A stretch of DNA of 64,000 nt from JAOBAU01 sp034667465 (GTDB lineage: Bacteria; Acidobacteriota; Thermoanaerobaculia; Gp7-AA8), in contig JAXDJV010000024.1 of assembly GCA_034667465.1 (NCBI GenBank), positions 124,001 through 188,000 of the forward strand, in the 5' to 3' direction. Below the pieces are notes generated by a model, which worked only from the letters and a program-made list of their open reading frames with translations, made no database searches and had not been told where the DNA came from. Shown one piece after another: positions 52,892 to 59,629 of this stretch. A program made the position numbers and the translations under genes. Each line of letters begins with the position of its first letter. Positions within the stretch are counted from its first letter, which is position 1.

Positions 52892-53020
52892 TCCGGTTGA
52901 CGGAGGTGAAGGGCTCACCTCAGTACGAGCTGCGGGGATCATGAGAGTGTGATCGCGCCGGCAACTCGTTGTCAGGTCCAAGTTCCCGCTCGGAGAGTTT
53001 GCCAACCTGACCAGACCCTG
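52882..53020. repeat. Imperfect inverted repeat bounding a ~140-bp non-coding segment
   Basis: Left end AGGGTCTGATCCGGTTGA (about 52883-52900) and right end, read on the minus strand, AGGGTCTGGTCAGGTTGG agree in about 14 of 18 positions. The 200-nt gap that contains it has no plausible gene. It resembles a small MITE-like or REP element remnant, but the evidence is modest. Confidence 0.35.
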
Positions 53021-53097
53021 ATGCGCTATATGTTACTGAAATGCAGTCGGCGTGTCCACCCTTAAAGAGATAAGACTCTCAAGAGTTCCGCCCGGGC

Positions 53098-53361
53098 TCA
53101 TTTCAGCAACTTCCGGCCAAAATAGATGGCGCCTGAAATGGCAACGATCACCGCCGCAAGAACGAGCGCGCGTCCGCCCATCCCGAACAGCTCCGGCCGC
53201 GTCACCGCGTTCCACACCAGGACGCCGGCCATGGCCAGATACGAGAGGATGCGCAGCGCGTAGACGATGCGCGGACCGCGCCGCGCGCGAATCGTGTCGC
53301 TCCAGAGAATCCAGAGCATCACGGTGATGGCAGCCATCGCCATTCCGGCAGGCGGGATCAT
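53098..53361 (-). CDS. Small integral membrane protein of unknown function
   Basis: 87 aa, mostly three hydrophobic helices: MAMAAITVMLWILW, ALRILSYLAMAGVLVWNAV and ALVLAAVIVAISGAIYFG. No recognised motif. Its ATG overlaps the stop of the predicted ArsC-type selenoprotein (ATGA), so it is the last gene of that short operon. The function is unknown; the coupling suggests a link to the redox genes. Confidence 0.7.
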   Translation of the reverse strand: MIPPAGMAMAAITVMLWILWSDTIRARRGPRIVYALRILSYLAMAGVLVWNAVTRPELFGMGGRALVLAAVIVAISGAIYFGRKLLK

Positions 53362-53717
53362 CGGTCGCCGAGTACCTCGTCGTATTGGACGGGCTTCCAG
53401 CCGAACACGTAGCGCTTCGCGTCGCGCATCACCAGCGGACGTTTGATCAGGTTCGGCTCTTCCATCATCAGATCGATGGCCTGCTTCTTCGTCATCTTCG
53501 TCACGTCGAGCGCACGCTCTTTGTACGCCGGGCTGCGCGTGTTCACGAAGTCCTCGAGGTGTGACTCATCGATGAGCCGCTCGAGGAGCTCGCGCGCCGG
53601 CGGCTCTTTGGCGAGATCGTGTTTGACCAGCTCGTATCCCTTCTCTTCGAGGAACGCGACCGCGTTCCTGCAACTCGTTCAACTCGGTTTCAGATAGACG
53701 TCGAGTTTCTTTTTCAT
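53358..53717 (-). CDS. ArsC/Spx-family thioredoxin-fold protein, predicted selenoprotein (UxxC)
   Basis: Reading from ATG 53717 to the stop at 53358-53360 gives 119 aa, the exact family length, if TGA at 53681-53679 (codon 13) is decoded as selenocysteine. That codon stands at the catalytic Cys: VYLKPS-U-TSCRNAVAFLEE. Conserved ArsC/Spx blocks follow, including LTKMTKKQAIDLMMEEPNLI-type sequence and RPLVMRDAKRYVFGW. Without recoding, translation would restart only at residue 58, losing the active site. Start and stop both overlap neighbours as ATGA, confirming gene limits. A perfect hairpin directly follows the TGA. It probably acts as a reductase or redox sensor; arsenate reduction is not proven. 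Confidence 0.85.
53650..53669 (-). promoter_or_regulatory. Predicted bacterial SECIS element
   Basis: On the mRNA sense strand a perfect 8-bp stem, AGGAACGC / GCGUUCCU, closes a GGUC tetraloop. The loop starts 18 nt after the UGA and begins with G, as bacterial SECIS elements require. From memory, the E. coli fdhF SECIS also presents GGUC in its apical loop. The bulged U of the E. coli element is not evident here. Confidence 0.7.
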
Positions 53718-54004
53718 TTTTTCCTCAGCCACCACGCGTCGGCATTCTCGCTCTTGTTCGGCGCCGGCGGCGGTGCCACCGGACGTTTCGGCGCGAGGTC
53801 GGCAATCATCTCCTGGACTTCGGGCGTGCAGCTGCCGCCGCAGTGACCGGTCGTCGCGGTCGTTCGCGTCGCGACCTGATGGAGCGTGGTCGCCCCTTCG
53901 CGGATGGCGCGCTCGATCGTTCTGTATTTGATGTTGTTGCAGCGGCAGACGGTCTTCAGGCCCTGAATGACCGGATGCAGCGGCGGCCGGGAGTCGTCGT
54001 CCAT
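53714..54004 (-). CDS. BFD-like [2Fe-2S]-binding protein
   Basis: Predicted 96 aa from ATG 54004 (MDDDSRPPLHPV); open frame further upstream is shadow. TVCRCNNIKYRTIERAIREG and GHCGGSCTPEVQEMI provide the four cysteines of a bacterioferritin-associated-ferredoxin-like domain. A Pro-rich tail follows (KRPVAPPPAPNK). The stop overlaps the ATG of the selenoprotein gene, so an electron-transfer partnership is plausible (inference). Confidence 0.8.
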   Translation of the reverse strand: MDDDSRPPLHPVIQGLKTVCRCNNIKYRTIERAIREGATTLHQVATRTTATTGHCGGSCTPEVQEMIADLAPKRPVAPPPAPNKSENADAWWLRKK

Positions 54005-54047
54005 CTCGGGCGAGGCTAACACGCGTGCTTCGGTGCTCCTTCCAGCG

Positions 54048-54497
54048 TCATTCCTTATCGCCGTCGAAGCCCCAGCAGTTGCACGCCGCCGCTTTGCAGC
54101 GATGCCTCGGCTTGTGCCACCGCGCTTTGTGACCGCAGTGATGGCAGAGCTCGTCGAGCGTTTCCGACTCGCAGCCGCAAATCTGCAGCGGATCGGGATG
54201 CGGATACTTGTCGCAGACGTAGCGCACCGGATGCAGCTCTTCGTCGTGTCCGCAGCGCTGACATTGATCTTCTCCGGGATACGGAGTCGGATTCGCGGTC
54301 GATGCCGGAGCGCCGCCCGGCGCACTCGAGAGCGCGCCGAAAATCGCGCGCCCGGGCCGCCCGACCTGCGGTTTCGGCCGTGCCCCGGATCCCGACACCG
54401 AACCGGCCGGCAGCCGCAGCGGCGGCAATCGCCTGGACAGCGTGAACGCTGCCGACGCCGAGCGTGGTTTCGAAACGAACGGCTTGCGCATTTCCAT
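54048..54497 (-). CDS. Cys/His-rich putative zinc-ribbon protein
   Basis: Predicted 149 aa from ATG 54497. The N-terminal ~75 residues are basic and Pro/Gly-rich. The C-terminal half holds repeated metal-ligand pairs: CQRCGHDEELHPVRYVC, CGCES, CHHCGHKARWHKPRHRC and CNCWG, consistent with two zinc-binding modules. No function is recognised. It lies 43 nt upstream of the BFD-like gene and may head the redox operon. Confidence 0.65.
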   Translation of the reverse strand: MEMRKPFVSKPRSASAAFTLSRRLPPLRLPAGSVSGSGARPKPQVGRPGRAIFGALSSAPGGAPASTANPTPYPGEDQCQRCGHDEELHPVRYVCDKYPHPDPLQICGCESETLDELCHHCGHKARWHKPRHRCKAAACNCWGFDGDKE

Positions 54498-54609
54498 CAA
54501 TCGTAACGCATTGCACCGTTCGGGCCGGTCGCATAGAATGCGCCGCGCGTTCGCCGCCGCCGCGGAATTTTCACCCGCACCGCGCGTTCCGGCAGCGAGA
54601 TTCGCAAGT

Positions 54610-54685
54610 GGGGCTGTAGCTCAATTGGGAGAGCGCCTGAATGGCATTCAGGAGGTCGTCGGTTCGATCCCGATCAGCTCCACCA
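54610..54685 (+). tRNA. tRNA-Ala (anticodon GGC)
   Basis: 76 nt cloverleaf. The acceptor stem GGGGCTG / CAGCTCC includes the G3-U70 pair that identifies alanine tRNAs. The anticodon arm CCTGA-ATGGCAT-TCAGG places GGC at positions 34-36, and the T-arm is TCGTCGGTTCGATCCCGA-like. The CCA end is encoded (54683-54685). Its 3' half is duplicated at 62120-62177, marking it as an integration target. Confidence 0.96.
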
Positions 54686-54693
54686 CTTCAATC
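54637..54693 (+). repeat. Left direct repeat (att-like), inside tRNA-Ala
   Basis: 57 nt from the anticodon arm through CCA and CTTCAATC. It matches 62120-62177 except for one inserted G and one G-to-A change. Confidence 0.85.
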
Positions 54694-54699
54694 AAACAC

Positions 54700-55809
54700 T
54701 CAGAGCCGCCGAAAGGCGGCTCTCGTGCTTATGATTCTCCTGAACCGGCGCGCCAGCCGGCTCAGCACGCCGGTGGAAGCGACCTGCCCCGTTCCGGAAT
54801 GAGCGTAGAGCTGCGCGGCCATCCGCGACAGCGAGCGGCTGACGGCAAGCAGCTCATCACCATCCGCCGGCGGTCGAGCAGACAACTCGTCGTAGAGAGC
54901 GATGAACTGATCGGCGAGCAGGTCGGAATCCGCTGATTGCCGAATACGCGTGCAGACCGCGGCAGCATCCGCAGGATCATAGCGGTCGATCTCTTCTTCG
55001 ATGTCTGTGTCCGTGATGACCCGTCTGAGTGTCCGCGCGCCGAAGTTGAGTTGACGCATCGCCTCCAGCGACCTCGTGGTGACCAGGCCGCCCAGCCCCT
55101 GCGCGTCGCAGACAATCACGGCGCAGCCGGTTGCAAGCGCCTCGATCGCACAGCGGGCTTTCGCGAACACCAGGTCGTATTGCGGCAGCACCTCTTCGGG
55201 CCGGTCGATCGGCCGTCCGCCTCCGCCGATCTCCAGTGCAATGCCGCGGCTCTGACATGCGGCTCGAATGTGCCGGACCCACGTCTCTTCGCCGGCATTG
55301 TTACTGAACACGAGCGCACGCCCGGGCTTTGATGGGAGCGACGAACGCCGCGCGAACCGCTGCAGGTCTACAGGATTCGTGAGCAGATGGATCGACTGCT
55401 CGGAGATGCCGTGCTCGAAGATCATCCGGTCACGACAGTTGCGATCGACCGCGACATACATGCCGATGCGTGGTCCGACGGGTGGGATCGAGTGCCACGT
55501 CAGGCCGTCGTGACAAACGAACAGCGCGGGGACTCGCGGAAAGCGTGTCACGGCGGCAAGAGTCTCGAACTGATGATGGCCATGGATGACGTCAGGCGGC
55601 GCCGCCATGTCATCGAGGTCGGTGACGACGGGAATGGTCGCGTGACGCAGTTCCTCGACGAGCGGGCCGGTCTGACTGGCATAGACGATGGGCAGATGTC
55701 CGCGGCGCAGCAACGCCAGCGCGAGGTCACGCGTGTAGACCGCGGTGCCGGTTCCCGCGGCCAGCGTGATCGTGGCGATGAGCACGCGACGCGGTTCGGG
55801 CATCGTCAT
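54700..55809 (-). CDS. Glycosyltransferase family 4
   Basis: 369 aa, starting MTMPEPRRVLIATITLAAGT with the GT4 loop TGTAVYTRDLALALLRRGH. FVCHDGLTWHSIPP, VDRNCRDRMIFEHGI and the donor-site-like FAKARCAIEALATGCAVIVCD follow. The GPLVEELRHATIPV region resembles N-terminal GT-B strands. It lies directly inside the left end of the island, followed upstream by the PIG-L-like gene, a common pairing in glycan modification. Its last codons form the hairpin at 54702-54723. Confidence 0.78.
   Translation of the reverse strand: MTMPEPRRVLIATITLAAGTGTAVYTRDLALALLRRGHLPIVYASQTGPLVEELRHATIPVVTDLDDMAAPPDVIHGHHQFETLAAVTRFPRVPALFVCHDGLTWHSIPPVGPRIGMYVAVDRNCRDRMIFEHGISEQSIHLLTNPVDLQRFARRSSLPSKPGRALVFSNNAGEETWVRHIRAACQSRGIALEIGGGGRPIDRPEEVLPQYDLVFAKARCAIEALATGCAVIVCDAQGLGGLVTTRSLEAMRQLNFGARTLRRVITDTDIEEEIDRYDPADAAAVCTRIRQSADSDLLADQFIALYDELSARPPADGDELLAVSRSLSRMAAQLYAHSGTGQVASTGVLSRLARRFRRIISTRAAFRRL
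54702..54723. terminator. Hairpin downstream of tRNA-Ala / end of the GT4 gene
   Basis: Perfect 9-bp stem AGAGCCGCC / GGCGGCTCT with a GAAA loop, 17 nt past the tRNA CCA. There is no good U-tract on the plus strand; on the minus strand GAGTGTTTGATT follows. It could end transcription from both sides. Confidence 0.5.
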
Positions 55810-55818
55810 GGCTGGATG

Positions 55819-56586
55819 CTAATCCCTCGCGGCCGGAGCGGCATTCCGGACTGCTGCAATCAACGTCGCCACGAAGGGACGGAAGTGCTGCTCGTATCGA
55901 ATGACGGTGTCGTACTGACCTGCCGCGACACGCGACTCGCCGTGCGTCTCATAAAATGGCTTTGAACGGGGCTGCAGCAGCTCGAGGTCCGTCGCGATCG
56001 GCCGCAGCACCTCGCGCCGGAGCGCGTCGTCTCCGATTCTCGCAATCAGGTTCTCAACCTCGAGGCTCAATGCCTCGTATCGATGCGCAGCCGCCGTTTT
56101 CCGGGAGAGTGCGGCGTCATCCAATTCAAGCGTCTCTCCACGGCTCGAAGCAGCTTCCGTGACGGCGTATTCGTAGCACGCGATGCGCCGTCCGGTTGTC
56201 AGGCCCGCCCGTTCCGCGGCCAGTCTCGCCATCACCGAGCAGAGATCGTGCGTCGGGTTGTACCACTCGCACGCGTCTGCGACGACCGCGCGAATTCCGT
56301 CATCGATGAGGCTGTCGGCCAGGTTGAGCGTCATCGCGAAAACGGGATCGACATCGCCCCGCAGCAACATCCGATAGATCTCACGATCCGTCAGCGCGGC
56401 CATGATCGTGCCGGCAGTGCAGCCGGTCGCTTCGAGCACCTCGATCGTCGAGTGAATTCGCGATCGTCCTGAGCCCGAGCCGTCGGTGATGACGAACACG
56501 CGCGGCCTGGCTGTCTCGAGCCAGTGATGGAGACGAAGCTCATGTCCGGGATGTGCGATGACGAGGGCGGCGGGAGACGGAATCAT
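55819..56586 (-). CDS. PIG-L deacetylase-like protein
   Basis: Predicted 255 aa from ATG 56586 (MIPSPAALVIAHPGHELR); the open frame further upstream crosses a terminator-like palindrome and a decayed gene. ALVIAHPGHELRLHHWLE occupies the position of the AHPDDE metal site of PIG-L/LmbE enzymes, with Gly-His in place of Asp-Asp. VFVITDGSGSGRS and DACEWYNPTHDLC (late His) fit the fold. Activity on an N-acetyl sugar is therefore uncertain. It lies 9 nt from the glycosyltransferase gene. Confidence 0.6.
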   Translation of the reverse strand: MIPSPAALVIAHPGHELRLHHWLETARPRVFVITDGSGSGRSRIHSTIEVLEATGCTAGTIMAALTDREIYRMLLRGDVDPVFAMTLNLADSLIDDGIRAVVADACEWYNPTHDLCSVMARLAAERAGLTTGRRIACYEYAVTEAASSRGETLELDDAALSRKTAAAHRYEALSLEVENLIARIGDDALRREVLRPIATDLELLQPRSKPFYETHGESRVAAGQYDTVIRYEQHFRPFVATLIAAVRNAAPAARD

Positions 56587-56634
56587 TTTGACGCCGCTAG
56601 TGTAGGCCGAGTCCAGGCGAGTGCGTCCCGCGCG

Positions 56635-56670
56635 AATGAAAACGGCGGCCGCGCGGCCGCCGTTTTCATT
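56635..56670. terminator. Perfect 36-bp palindrome, probable bidirectional terminator
   Basis: Two 18-nt arms (AATGAAAACGGCGGCCGC and its exact complement) meet without a spacer. Each transcript direction ends in a GTTTTCATT tract, so the AAAA/TTTT flanks act as bidirectional U-tracts. It stands at the end of the decayed minus-strand gene and before the PIG-L-like start. Confidence 0.7.
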
Positions 56671-57414
56671 GAACCAGACTTCGTCCGTGTGAGGCAGCGC
56701 GCCCGACACGGTAGTGAGGCGCGGAACCGCTACCTTCTTCGCGTCGATCTGCTCGACGTCGATGCTGACCGCGTTCGAGTCGGCGTCCGTAGCGGCGTAG
56801 ACAGCGGTGACGCTCAGCTTGACCGGGCTGATGATCTCCAGGAAACCGATCGTGAGCGCCAGCGAGTCCGTCGTCGCGCCGAAGAGCATCTCGGCCAGAC
56901 GGCAGCAGTCGTCCATCGTGGCCGTGTGCGGCGGCAGCACGATCCTGTCGGAAGCTTTCCGTCCGGCGAAGCGGGGCTCGCGGCCCGCGGCTTGCTCGCC
57001 ACGACCGACCCGTCGGCCACGACGTCGAGCGCGCCGTTCAGGACCTGCGTCACATCAAACCTGCACGCCGGCGCGCCGGCGCTTTGAAGATCACGTCGAA
57101 CTGCAGCGAGTGATTCTTGTCGCCGTCAGCGGACCGTATCCGCTCGCGGGCGAGATCGAGACCACGAGCGGCGCGGTCGCACCCGTCGCCACCACGCTCA
57201 CGTTGCCGATCTGCGAAACGGCGGCAGTGATCAAATTGATGTTCGTGCCGACGATGTTGGCCGGATTGAGCGTCGTCGCGGAGGCAGCGCCGGTGGCCGC
57301 GGTGATCCGTGAGGGTTGGCCGGCCAACCCTGCGGGCGCGCAACTGCCATGTGGTCTGTCTCCTTCGTGCCGGGCGCTGCCCTTTACAAAGACGTAGTGA
57401 GAAGACGACGGCAA
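56671..57414 (-). pseudogene. Frameshifted remnant of an unknown gene
   Basis: Minus-strand coding character is spread over three frames. One holds NIVGTNINLITAAVSQIG and ends SGYGPLT; the next continues ADGDKNHSLQFDVIFKA; the next VTQVLNGALDVVADGS to SPDGK; the last resumes at DRIVLPPHTATMDDCC and runs to PHTDEVWFN just before the palindrome. Joined, these make about 240 residues of one protein broken by about three 1-nt indels. I do not recognise the family. The alternative is local sequencing error. Confidence 0.55.
57312..57331. repeat. Perfect 20-bp palindrome
   Basis: AGGGTTGGCC followed directly by its complement GGCCAACCCT, about 150 nt upstream of the sigma factor gene, in the 5' part of the decayed gene. 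It could be an operator or a cruciform-forming site; nothing shows which. Confidence 0.5.
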
Positions 57415-57480
57415 ACGTTGCAGAAATAGCTACGGAGCAGCAATGCGTGCTCCTCTGCGGTATTATGGACATACACTCCA

Positions 57481-58026
57481 ATGGACAGATTCTCGTTCGA
57501 CGACCTCTATGTGCGGCGTCTGAAGGAACACGACCGCGAAACGGGCGAGCACTTTGTCCGGTATTTCAGCCCGCTTCTTGTGGCGAAGCTCCGTGGACGC
57601 CTCCCCGTACAGGACATCGAAGACGTCAGACAGGACGTCCTCTTTCGTGTCCTGAAGAGACTCGACAATCTGCGTGAAGGCTGCAAGCTCCCGCAGTTCG
57701 TCCTGGGGACCTGCAACAACGTGATGCTGGAGCAGTACCGCAAGGTGCGGACGGAGCCATTGGAAGAGTGGCTCCTGCTCCTCGTCGGCGATTGGGATAT
57801 TGAAAAGGATTTTCTCGGAAAAGAGGCGGCCGCCGCGGTGCGCCAGGCGCTCAGCGAAATGCGCACGCCCCGCGAGGCGGAGATTCTGCGTGCGATCTAT
57901 CTCGATGACGAGGATCGCGAAGAGGTCTGCCGGCGGTATGACGTCAGCCCCGACAATCTCCGCGTATTGCTGCATCGCGCGAAGAAAAAGTTCACGGCCG
58001 CATTTCGGCGGCAAAACGAGCCGTAA
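57481..58026 (+). CDS. ECF-type RNA polymerase sigma factor
   Basis: 181 aa, starting MDRFSFDDLYVRRLKEHDRE. Region 2 is HFVRYFSPLLVAKLRGRLPV with DVRQDVLFRVLKRL. Region 4 is MRTPREAEILRAIYLDDEDR with the helix-turn-helix EEVCRRYDVSPDNLRVLLHR. TATTAT at 57461-57466 resembles a -10 box. It is followed 47 nt later by a zinc-finger anti-sigma gene, and together they head a four-gene plus-strand cassette. Confidence 0.88.
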   Translation: MDRFSFDDLYVRRLKEHDRETGEHFVRYFSPLLVAKLRGRLPVQDIEDVRQDVLFRVLKRLDNLREGCKLPQFVLGTCNNVMLEQYRKVRTEPLEEWLLLLVGDWDIEKDFLGKEAAAAVRQALSEMRTPREAEILRAIYLDDEDREEVCRRYDVSPDNLRVLLHRAKKKFTAAFRRQNEP

Positions 58027-58073
58027 AGATTTTTGAAACGTCCGGCGTCACCTGATCACTACCTGTGAGAGCA

Positions 58074-58706
58074 ATGAGACACGAAGACGCAGTTCAGGAC
58101 CACGCTGTCGAACGCTATCTGCTGGGCGAGATGACCGAAGACCAGCGGACGATCTTTGAAGAACATTATTTCGACTGCCACGCCTGTGCGGCCGATGTGA
58201 CGGACGGAACGCGGATGATGATGGCGGGCCGGCGCGTCGCGACGGAGGATTCCCGGACGGGGAACGTCGTGCCGATGCGGAAGCGGTTCTGGTTCGCGGC
58301 GGCCGCCGCGGCCTCGCTGGCCTTCACCCTGGCCGGCGGCTCGGCCGGCTATCTCGTCGCCATACGGCAGCAACACGTCCCAACTGAGCTCGTGCGCGTC
58401 GTCGGTTTCGAGACCGGCGTTTCCCGCTCCGGAACGCCCACGACGATTCCGGTGCTGCAGCCCGGCGACGAACTGCGGCTCGACATAGAGCCGAGTGACG
58501 ACGCGGTGCGGTATGCCGCGGACGTCAGTTGCGGGGGAAAGACACAGTCAACAATCGACATCAGCCGGGAAATGGCGGCCGATGCAGTGACCTTGCGGCT
58601 TGGCGAGTTGCCCGCCGGCCCTTGTGAACTGGTGATCCAGGGCGTCCGAAAGGATGGCAAACGCTTCCGGATCACCGTCAATCCATTCACGGTTGGAGAG
58701 AGATAA
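58074..58706 (+). CDS. Membrane-anchored zinc-finger anti-sigma factor
   Basis: Predicted 210 aa from ATG 58074 (a GTG 9 nt upstream is possible). The N-terminal HEDAVQDHAVERYLLGEM and EEHYFDCHACAADV carry the HxxxCxxC zinc motif of anti-sigma factors. One membrane helix (about 85-108, FAAAAAASLAFTLAGGSAGY) precedes a ~100-residue outer domain. It probably holds the upstream sigma factor until a signal arrives. Confidence 0.87.
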   Translation: MRHEDAVQDHAVERYLLGEMTEDQRTIFEEHYFDCHACAADVTDGTRMMMAGRRVATEDSRTGNVVPMRKRFWFAAAAAASLAFTLAGGSAGYLVAIRQQHVPTELVRVVGFETGVSRSGTPTTIPVLQPGDELRLDIEPSDDAVRYAADVSCGGKTQSTIDISREMAADAVTLRLGELPAGPCELVIQGVRKDGKRFRITVNPFTVGER

Positions 58707-58744
58707 ACGTCCGCTGGAACGAGCGGGCGCATAAGGAGGCAGCC

Positions 58745-59626
58745 ATGGGGAAATTCACCTATCACTACAATGCGAGCGCCCTCGGTCTGGGCGGCGTTCT
58801 AACCGATGACCGGGACGCGACGACCATCGTTCCCAGTCTCGCGTCCGTCGCTCTCGCTCCCACCGGAGGCGAGGGTTTCATCGAGGTCACGAACTACAAC
58901 AAGGACGGCGTTTCGTTTTCGAATGCGAGCAGCCACATCGTCGGATACGACACGGCGTACCGCACATTCACTACGAGCTCCGACGTCTACATCACAAACC
59001 TGAACCTGTTCGGCCGCGTCAAGGTCGCGATCCTGCAGACGAGCATCAGCTCAACGCGCGAGGTACTGGAGAGCGGCGAGATGACGACGGAGTCCAATCC
59101 GGACAAGGCCTGTTTCTCGATGCACTCGATGATCCGAGGCCTGACGATCGACGGCGTCGAAGTCATCCCGCAATTCGACCTCGACCTCGTCGAATCGCCG
59201 ACGTACGAGCAGTTCACCAGAAAGATCGGCGGAGCGCATGAGAAGTACGCAGAACAGTTCGGTGTCACGAAGGATGAACTGCAGCAGGTGCTCGATGCGA
59301 AGACGGAACCGATCTGCGCCTCGTTCGTCAACGCCCTCCAGTACAAGCAGGGCAGTACGATCGGTCCGCACCAGGGCTGCAAGCTCCCCGTGAAAAACTT
59401 CGGCACCATCCACTTCGGCGAACTGGTCGTGAAACCCGGAACCCGGCGCGTGAATCTGCTCCGTTTCGTGTTCGATTCGACGCTGACGTTCGATGACAGG
59501 TTGCTGGTGAATCCCACGGTGATGTTCCGCTCCGCAGCTGATTCGGATTTGACGTCGTCCAGTCCGCTCAAAGGCACGATGACGGTGATCAGTGAGCACA
59601 GCAACGGCGCTCCCAGCTGGCCATAA
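58745..59626 (+). CDS. Unknown 293-aa protein between anti-sigma and TPR-CHAT genes
   Basis: Starts MGKFTYHYNASALGLGGVLT with a strong AGGAGG site 9 nt upstream; no signal peptide or membrane helix. Beta-rich at both ends (GGEGFIEVTNYNKDGVSFSN; FGTIHFGELVVKPGTRRVNL), with a helical centre (YEQFTRKIGGAHEKYAEQFG). No catalytic motif or family recognised. Its place between a sigma/anti-sigma pair and a putative CHAT protease, 3 nt from the latter, makes it a candidate target or sensor (inference). Confidence 0.75.
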   Translation: MGKFTYHYNASALGLGGVLTDDRDATTIVPSLASVALAPTGGEGFIEVTNYNKDGVSFSNASSHIVGYDTAYRTFTTSSDVYITNLNLFGRVKVAILQTSISSTREVLESGEMTTESNPDKACFSMHSMIRGLTIDGVEVIPQFDLDLVESPTYEQFTRKIGGAHEKYAEQFGVTKDELQQVLDAKTEPICASFVNALQYKQGSTIGPHQGCKLPVKNFGTIHFGELVVKPGTRRVNLLRFVFDSTLTFDDRLLVNPTVMFRSAADSDLTSSSPLKGTMTVISEHSNGAPSWP

Positions 59627-59629
59627 GCG

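Noticed and set aside
54442..54936. A plus-strand frame containing VAQLGERLNGIQEVVGS
   Set aside because: This is the well-known artefact of translating tRNA-Ala; the tRNA explains the DNA fully. The similar frame at 62124 has the same origin.
56587..56940. N-terminal extension of the PIG-L-like protein
   Set aside because: The extension crosses the 36-bp palindrome and belongs to the decayed neighbouring gene; ATG 56586 starts just before the first family motif.
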